This document shows positions 56,312 to 64,000 of a stretch of DNA of 64,000 nt, piece by piece. Position numbers and translations under genes: made by a program. Location of the stretch: contig WPDH01000084.1 of assembly GCA_019137255.1 (NCBI GenBank), forward strand, positions 175,025-239,024, read 5' to 3'. The notes beneath the pieces are model-generated. The model saw only the letters and a program-made list of their open reading frames with translations, was not told the origin of the DNA and ran no database searches. Each line of letters starts with the position of its first letter. The stretch's first letter is position 1. This DNA is from Corinectria fuckeliana. Lineage: Eukaryota > Ascomycota > Sordariomycetes > Hypocreales > Nectriaceae.

Positions 56312-58057
56312 TTAGTTATCACTCACGATCCAGCGTTGGGAGTATTTATCAAGGGATTTCTGGAGCACGTCCTCGGCACTACTCAGCCAATCAACATTTT
56401 CTCTCCCCATGCTGCTATGGATATGCCGCAGTGCAGCGCGAGCGATATATGGGTACGTCGGAGGCATGGCGTCAATCATGTACATCGCCGTGTGTGCGGG
56501 AGACGCGGCGATAAGGGACTCAGCGGTGTCGAAAACCATTTTCGTAACGGTGTCAAGCGCCTCTTGCGATCTTTTGTGCCACTCCTCCAGTGGGTTGAAC
56601 ATGGCTCTGACAGCCTGCGAGTGCTGGCCGAGGATGTGGCAGTGTATCTTGAATAGCGCCCTATTTGAGGGGGGTTAGTTTCTTTTAAATAAAATAAAAA
56701 GGGAAAAGTATAAAGAAAGAAAGAAAGGGTGGAGGGGAGAGCGGTGGACTGACCTAATAGCGATATGTATTGCTGTACAAAATCCGCCCGATTGCGCCTG
56801 GCACTGCGGCATAACCAACGATAGAAAAGCTTGGATGTTGGTATCTAGCCTGTCAAGCTGCAGCAATCTAGAACCAATGTCTGGAGTGTCGAAGCTTTTG
56901 AGAACTAGATCTAGAAGACAAGTCGCTTGGGCGGCCCGACTAAATCCTCCAACCTTTGGCGACGTCAGACAGGACACGGGGATGTTCGGTAGGGACTCCG
57001 GGTCTAAAAGGTCGAGCTGGTCGAGGACTTGGGGTTCGATGGGCAGTCGAGCATCTCCACTAGGAAAGACAGCAACCAGCGGTTGGTCGAAGACTGTCGC
57101 TTCGCCGAGGAAGGTCCTGTTGCCAGCGCGACCTTAGCATCATTTCCGTAAATGATTTGCCAAGAATGCTATGAGAAACATACCGCTCGCAGATGACAAT
57201 TCCCCACCACGTATTCGCTGCTTCTTCAACCTGCAGCAGCTGGTCGGTATCCCCATTGTGGCCGGCTGTACGTGTCATCTGTGTTTGATGGCGGTCGCCA
57301 GCGTGAACGCGGGCGGCGTAGGCTATCCGCGCACTGCTTGTGATGGTCACTAATGCATCGTCTGGTCGGCCACGTGTGTATTCATACACGGCCAGCAAAA
57401 GACCAGCTTGGATCAGAGGCACAGAAGGCGTGCAAGATACCTGAACTTGGGCAAGGAGGGACCTCGCAGAGAGATAGAGGGAGTGCTGTTTGACGGGTCG
57501 AGTGGTTCCATGTCTAAACTGATATCCTAGTGCAGGAGCGTGCGTGATCAGACAGATAACCAGAAGCAAGACAGAAAAGTCGGCGGCTGGGGCTGCTCCC
57601 AGCGTGATGAGGTTATTATAGAAGCGGGCACGGGATATTATTGGCAGGTGGCGGTGAAACCCCAGGAAATAGCGTGCGCTGATGTCGTCGACAAACTGAC
57701 CCGCCGCACGAATAAGACCATGGACCTCGAGATAGACTTGGCTTGTGGTTTCTGGGGTTAGCCGAGAAGAGATGATATCCATAGGCGGCCTTGCACTCCA
57801 AATCGGCGCGGCGTCGGAGTTCTCGACGGTAGGGGCGGCATGATTCCGCGGACTTGGGACTACAGCGTAAACACAGTGCAGCTCTTTGCTACAACGCTGG
57901 TCAGCATTATCAATTAACGGGGAACGGCCTGCGCAACCAACCGGGTGCAATATCCGCAAGACGGCAACGACTTGCTACACTTTTTCTTCCGAGTCTTGCA
58001 GATGACACACGCCTGGGCGGCTTGAACTGTGCGCAGTCGGCCGCCGTCGGCCGCCAT
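56312..58057 (-). CDS. Zn2Cys6 transcription factor
   Basis: Four exons on the minus strand: 58057-57942, 57888-57184, 57116-56754 and 56660-56312; 510 residues. The zinc cluster spans intron 1: C17-x2-C20-x6-C27-x6-C34-x2-C37-x6-C44 (ACVICKTRKKKCSKSLPSCG, then YCTRKELHC), exactly the fungal binuclear pattern. The middle region GFHRHLPIISRARFYNNLI, LLQ-like VPLIQAGLLLAVYEYTRGRP and WWGIVICERTFLGEA is the fungal-specific regulatory domain. The C-terminal SSMGRENVDWLSSAEDVLQK resembles the tail of the same class. Introns are 53, 67 and 93 nt, all GT-AG; the first is confirmed by restoring the last cysteine of the cluster. The target is unknown. The gene is the last one before the A+T isochore, starting about 300 bp from it. 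Confidence 0.86.
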
Positions 58058-58340
58058 CGTGACGGGTTGTGTCGGGAACCGCTAAGCTAGACTCGAAATT
58101 CTAGAGATGCTTCAGGTATATGCAGAGCAACAATAATGAAATCAAAAGGACGATTAGAGGAATAGCCATGTTATAGGCCACGAATCTAGACGATTCTTCC
58201 ACGTGATCTGTCGCCGCTTTTGCTCAGGCCAGCTCAGGGCTGGCTCAGTCCTCGCTCAGGTTGAGCTCAGGCGGCAGGGTATATAGTCCGGCAGGCTCAA
58301 GTTGGGCGGGTACGTGGGAGGATACAGCCTCACTACTAAG
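58058..58340. other. promoter region bordering isochore
   Basis: Upstream region of the transcription-factor gene. Five GCTCAG words occur between 58222 and 58271. Base composition changes sharply soon after 58340. Confidence 0.5.
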
Positions 58341-61300
58341 GGTAGGGGTTTAGGTTGAGGGGGGGTTTAAATTTGATAACCCTGTATCCCCTCCTGTGCC
58401 TGCAGCATGCAGGATGGGTGGACATCTTGTCTAAGTCTGCCTTCTTACCACAGCTTAAGAATAAACATAAAAGCCTAGGCAACCCTTCTTCTATCAGCTG
58501 TATAAGAGTGTTTTTACTATTAGTTCTTAACTCTAACTATTATCTTATGCCTTTCTCTATTACTACTTTCTAAGGTTAGACTTATATTCTACTTAACTAA
58601 TTACTAAATAAGACTACTATAAGCATTCTTACCTTAGCTAAGCAGAGAGGATTTAGTAGTAATTAGAGTGTAATTAGCCTTTATATTATATGCTAAAAAC
58701 TTATGCTAAAATAAAACTCTAATTTTCCCTAACTAGAGTGGGGATAAGCCTAAGGTTACTACTTAAAGCCTTAGTAACTAAAGCTATTAATTATTAAGAT
58801 AGGTAAAACAGGCTGGATTTGTTAATATTTATAGTATACACTACTCACATTGTGAATCCCTTCTTAAAGTTAATAGTAAGGCAATTTTAAATAATAAATT
58901 ATATATAGCTAGCTTACTTAAGGTTAGATAGCAGAGTATTAATTAAGCAGATCTTAAAATATACTAACTAGTAGAACTTAGTAGTCTTATATAAAAGCTA
59001 CCTCAGGCTAATAAATATAATTAATAGGGCAGGTTGCTTTCTAGGTATAGTTTGTTAGCAGGGGATACAGTTAGTATAGACTAACTACCTAACTAAAGCT
59101 ATCAGCTTAGAAGAGGAGATACACAGATAAGATCACAGCTTAGGTAACTATAAAAGACATAAAACAGATTAGACTGCCTTTAAATATTAGATTTAATACT
59201 TTTAAAGGTAATTTAGCTAATAAGAATAAGAATAAATAATAAGAGCTATTATAATAACTAGGTAAGATAAGACAAAAAGCAATAAAAAGTAAGATTAAAA
59301 TTAAAAAGAGAAAAAGTATTATCTTCTATTAAGATTAGATAAGACAACCACTTTAAGTAGTAACTACTTACAGCTAGGCCTTATATATATTAAAACTCTT
59401 ATGCTAATTAGTACTATTATAAACCTCTCTTATAACCTAATACTTATTCTTAAGCATACTAAGAGTTACACTCTAAATAATAAAAGAAACCTAGTTAATA
59501 GTCTAGTCTTCTTCTAATCTATCTAAAAGTAATATATCTACCTATTATATCTCCTCTTATTCTTCTAGTCTATCTTCTCACTTTCTTATTATTTTTTATC
59601 TTCTCTTATCTTATTATACGTTTTAATATATCTTATTACTCACCCTAAATATAATTCTAAGCAGCTAATCTATTTATATAAGAAGGGTAAGTAGTAAAAG
59701 GTAAAAATCAGAAAGAAGTGTAAGCTATTACTACTAAGATAGGCTATTATTAAAGACTTATAAGCCTATTAGGCATATTTATAGCCTAAGTATTAGTTAT
59801 AAGGTAATAATAAGTTTAGATATTAGAGACTTAAGTGAGAGTAAGTTTATTAAAGGTGTATCTTATTATCTTATTAGTAATAGCTCCTATTTATTAATTA
59901 GCTATAATATCTAATCTTATACTTTTCTCTTCTTAGATAATATCTCTTAGAGGTATACTAGTAATTAACAGTATAAGGTTAGTAATCTTATAAGGTCTTA
60001 AGACTTTAACAGCTTTAGACTTATCTTTTATAAGGATATTATCTTCTAAATTCTTATTATCTTATTATTACTAGAAAGCAGCCTTCTCTTTTATAGCTTA
60101 TAAAACTTTAGCAGCCTTTTAAACATCTTTAAGGTTCTAGCTAGTATTAAGCTAAGAAGGGAAGTTAGTCTTATAAGTAGATAATAAAGCCTAAGATTTA
60201 GTATTCTTCTTCTTTTTAAGCTTAGATATAAAGTTATAATCTTTAAAGAGATCTAAATAAGGCTGCTTATTTAGATTAATATAAGATAAGATATAGTCCT
60301 AATTTAGCAAGAGTATAAGCTCTATTTTTATATTAGTTAGGTTTATTTCTTCTTCTTTTATAAGTGCTAGCTCTAGTAACTTTAGCTTAAAAAGAGGTCT
60401 CTTCTAGAAGTTATATAAGATAGTACTAATACCTTTAGGTATTAGATTTAACTATAGGCTTAAAAGTTCCTAAGATCCCTTCTAAATAGGTATATAAGAG
60501 GTAGAAGTTATAAGTAAGTTAGTTAGATTAGGGTTATACTCTATTAGTCTTAAGTTAGCTAGTTTCTAATATATAACCTTATCTAGTATATTATTAAAAG
60601 GCAGACTTATAAGATTAAGACTTAGGCTTTAGTTCTTATAGTATTAGATTAACTAATCTAATAAGATAATAAAAATAAGCTAGTAAGAGATAAGACTACT
60701 AAGTATAGTTTAGTACTCTTCTGTTAGTATACTACTTATATAAATAGTCTAGTACTTATTATACTTATATTAGAAGCTTATATTATTCTACTAGAGAGTA
60801 ATATACTTACTAATATTAGTAAATAGCTTTTAAGATAGTATACCTAAGTAACTCTTATAAGGTTTATAGTTTACTAAGCTAGTACTTATATTCTTAATTA
60901 GCTAAGTGTTAAAAATATATTACTAGTTTTTAATTTTAACCTTATTTAAAATAAGAATCTTAATAAAGTTAGTAATACACTTTATACTTATTTCTTAAGA
61001 AGTATTATTAATAATAAAAGAGTAAGAGGCTAAAACCTAATTATATTAGTAAAAGATCTCTTTTATATTTATTAAGATAAAAACCTTATTAATCTTAAGA
61101 TATTAAACCCTACTAGCTCACTTAATTAAGTGCTTTTATATATAACTTATAAATTCTTATAAGTTTAGAAAAAGTAAGAAAGCTATAATATAACTATACT
61201 CTTAGTTAGAAAGTTACTTAGAGACTAGAATAGTAATAATAGTAAAATTAAAAGGCAAACTATAATTAGCTAGTATCTCTTAGAAAGCTAAAGTTATAGC

Positions 61301-64000
61301 TTTTAAGTATAACTAAGCTGCTTACCTCTAAGAGTTATAATAGTATAGCTAACTATTATAACAGTTAAAAATATATAAGGTCTAATAATTAACATAGTAA
61401 ACTAAGCTTATAATAAAACACTTATTAAATATTACCTTTTAGAATTTCTCACAGCTCTTATAGCTTATTCTAGTAGCATAAAAGACTTATTTAGCACCTT
61501 TAGTAAGATAAAAGTTATAGTCTCTTTTACTATCTTTTTTACCTTTCTTATAAGCAGAAGAGTTAAGGCTAGCATTTTAGAAGGGGGTATAATTAAAGAT
61601 ATAAATATAATCTTTTATAGTAATTATAATATCTCTTATTCTGTAAGTTAAGATAGGTAGTAAAGTGCTAAGTTTAAAGTTAGAGGCTTAGCCTTCTTAC
61701 TAAAGTCTCTTTAGAAGGCTCTAAAAGTCTTAATAGTAAGTAAGCTAAGTCTAGTTATAAACTTATTTATTAAGGCTTTTAGTATAAATATTATAAGATA
61801 ATACCTTAAACTAAATATTATTAGTAATATCTAAGTAAAAGTCTAAAATAATTAGGTTATTATTATCCTAGTAGCTCTAGTTAGTATAAGATTAAAAGAA
61901 AGCAGGTTATTTTAAAATAATATCTTTTAGAGGTTTATAAATATAATATTTAATAGGATAGTAAAAAGCTTATAAGCCTTCTTCTTAGAAGACTTCTACT
62001 TTAAAATATAAGATTTAGCTATTATATATAAAGCAGTTTAGCTTATTATTAATAATAAGTACTATTATAGCTGCTTTTATTATAAATAGGTAGTATTAGA
62101 AGATAGAAAAAAAAAAAAAAAGGTATTTTAAGATAAGAGTAAGTGTTTAAGATAGAGGGCTAAAATATAAGAGAATATAAAAAAGATATTAAAAGTAAAA
62201 AAGAGTGTAGTTTATAATAAGATAACTTATATAAAAGTGTTTACCTTTTTAGCTACTTACCTAATAAGATTTTTAAGTCTTATTTTATATACCTAAGAGA
62301 ATATTTACATATTAGCTGCCTTATAATATATTTAATTATTTCTTTTTATAAATCACTTAAATTATTATACTTTAACTATAAAGCTTTTTATTTACCTTCT
62401 TAGCTTTTTTCTTTTTTATATTTTCTCTTTTCTTTTAATATCTTCTTTTTTTTTTACTTTACTTATATTACTTATATTACTCTTAATAGATTTACTATTT
62501 TATAATAGCCTTCTAAGCTAAGTAAAAAGTACTTACTACCTAGTAATATAAGACTTTTCCTAACTTATATAACCTTATAAAGTATAATACTAATAAGTAT
62601 AAATTTACTTAATAGACTCTTACTAAATAGAGAGATTAGACTATATATTATATTATACCTCTCTTATACTAAAACTACTAGTAGTAGTAGTTAATCTAAT
62701 ACTTTTTAGTAGTTTAAAAAGAGTTTTAATATTTAGATTTACTCTTAAAAAGCTCTTAATTATCTTAGCTACTTTTTTTATATTAAGCTTACCTTTAAGA
62801 GTAAAAGCTTAAAAATATCTTAAAATATTTATATTTTCTTTTAGTATAGCCTCTAAGATATTAATAGTATTTTTTAAACTAGTACTAAACTTACTATTAA
62901 TTATTATTTCTACTTTTTTTATATTTATACTAAGTTTAGTTATCTCTAAGAGTATATTATTTTATATACTCTTAACTAAGCTTCTTATTTAAAAACTCTA
63001 CTTATAGCTTTATATAGTAATAATAATCTTATTTTTTACTCTTATTATATTTAATCTTATAACCTTTTGTGAATATTTAATAGTTACTCTTACTATATCT
63101 TAATCATACTCTTAAAATCTATTTTAACTTAACTAACTTTTTTTATAAACCTTTTTTACTCTCTTTCTACTCTTATATTATTATTATATTATATATAATA
63201 TATAAGCTAAGTAAAATAGAGGATATTAAGATTATAGACTATCTCTCTTCTCCTCTTAAGGAAAATTTTTCACTATAAAACCTACTCTTACTATAAGCTA
63301 AGCTTAGTATAAAAACAACTTATAATTAATTTAAAGATCTTATTATTAAGACTAAATATAAACTTAAAGTAATTATCTTAATAACTATTTTTCTCTTAGT
63401 TTAGGAAATAATAGTAACTTTAGCTAATACTATTATAAGTTATACCTAATATATAAGTAATAAGATTCTAATCTTACTATCTCTTATAAAAATAATTATA
63501 ACTATTATTAAAAAAGTAGTATTAGCTGCCTTTTAGAAAACACTTATTAAGGTTTTAACTTAAGCTTAAGTTACTTATAATAAGAGAATACTCTTATTCT
63601 TAATAATACTATTATTAAAGATAATCCCCTCTTATCTTAGCAGAGAGATTATTATTAGGTCGCCTAGTATAACTCTTAATATTATATCTTATATACTATT
63701 AGATACTATAATAATTATTAATTATACTCTTTTAAGAGGTTACCTCTTACTTATAGTAGTCTTATACTATCTTCTTAGTAGGGATATTATAGTTTTTTTT
63801 TATAGACTAATTATAAATCTTCTAAAAGATAATACTTAGATTTTTACTATTTTTAGTATAAGTATATATTAGGTCTTAAGATAGTTTATAGTAGTTACTA
63901 AGAGAGTCTTAACTAGCTATATAAGAGGCTTACTTAAAAATCTTATAGTAGATATTTAATAAGTAAATAGTATTAAGATATATATTATAAAACTATTATA
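58341..64000. repeat. A+T isochore, RIP-like decayed repeats
   Basis: A 5.7 kb block to the window edge, roughly three quarters or more A+T, with TA steps everywhere and almost no CpG (I could find only CG at 59619-59620 and at 63660-63661 after 58600). No reading frame of 60 codons exists after 58573. A 15+ base A-run occurs at 62106-62121. This is the signature of repeat-induced point mutation of transposons in Pezizomycotina. The original elements are unrecognisable by eye. It could equally be centromere-adjacent or subtelomeric heterochromatin. Confidence 0.8.

Noticed and set aside
58319..59070. GGATACAG words in opposite orientation as possible terminal inverted repeats
   Set aside because: The shared word is only 8-11 bp and no target duplication is visible.
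1..64000. CRISPR arrays, rRNA genes and complete transposase genes
   Set aside because: Looked for on both strands; none found, as expected for the repeats and rRNA in a fungal accessory window.

Overview
This window looks like nuclear DNA of a filamentous ascomycete (Pezizomycotina, most likely a plant-biomass or plant-associated Sordariomycete; no species can be named). Reasons: many genes carry 50-90 nt introns with GTAAGT/GTATGT donors and CTAAC/CTGAC branch sites; there are two Zn2Cys6 regulators, a LaeA-like methyltransferase, a GH7-CBM1 cellobiohydrolase and a fungal HNH protein; and the right end is an almost CpG-free A+T isochore of the kind left by repeat-induced point mutation (RIP). 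I joined exons by eye; nearly every multi-exon model gives one open frame divisible by three.

Layout. 0.7-2.3 kb: Vps62-like membrane protein (+). 3.3-5.6 kb: broken Gfo/Idh/MocA oxidoreductase and an allantoate-type MFS transporter, both (-). 6.4-8.2 kb: decayed F-box-like gene (+) and a 143 bp mariner-like MITE. 9-10.3 kb: FAD monooxygenase (+). 10.9-11.2 kb: possible surface-protein relic (-). 12.3-13.2 kb: aldo-keto reductase (-). 15.1-16.6 kb: CECR5-type HAD hydrolase (+). 17.4-21.8 kb: divergent pair, a sugar-phosphate isomerase-like TIM barrel (-) and a formaldehyde-dehydrogenase-like zinc enzyme (+). 22.4-23.9 kb: HNH protein (+). 24.7-25 kb: transcription-factor relic. 25.7-27.2 kb: GH5 glycosidase (+). 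27.6-29 kb: seven-helix membrane protein (-).

29-37 kb is gene-poor and decayed: an acyl-CoA dehydrogenase stopped by one nonsense codon (-) and a frameshifted NLR/HEAT-repeat relic (+). 37.3-41.7 kb: monocarboxylate-type transporter, Zn2Cys6 regulator and DJ-1/PfpI protein, all (-), a plausible small transport/catabolic locus. 43-44.2 kb: APH-like kinase (+). 44.6-46.5 kb: GH7 cellobiohydrolase with CBM1 (-). 49.7-50.1 kb: a 74-residue Cys-rich tail protein (CYSTM type) in four tiny exons (+). 51.4-52.15 kb: dead zinc-type dehydrogenase. 52.8-54.4 kb: LaeA-like methyltransferase with nine introns (+). 54.4-56.3 kb: decayed repeat. 56.3-58.1 kb: second Zn2Cys6 regulator (-). 58.3-64 kb: A+T isochore without genes.

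The window is a mosaic of intact metabolic genes and at least six decaying ones beside a RIP-like block, as expected of accessory fungal DNA. I found no CRISPR array, rRNA or tRNA gene, and no system I can call clearly new; the best candidates for follow-up are the tiny CYSTM gene, the divergent isomerase/dehydrogenase pair, the unusual linker of the GH7 enzyme, the non-canonical GC-AG introns, and the otherwise intact acyl-CoA dehydrogenase with one stop codon.
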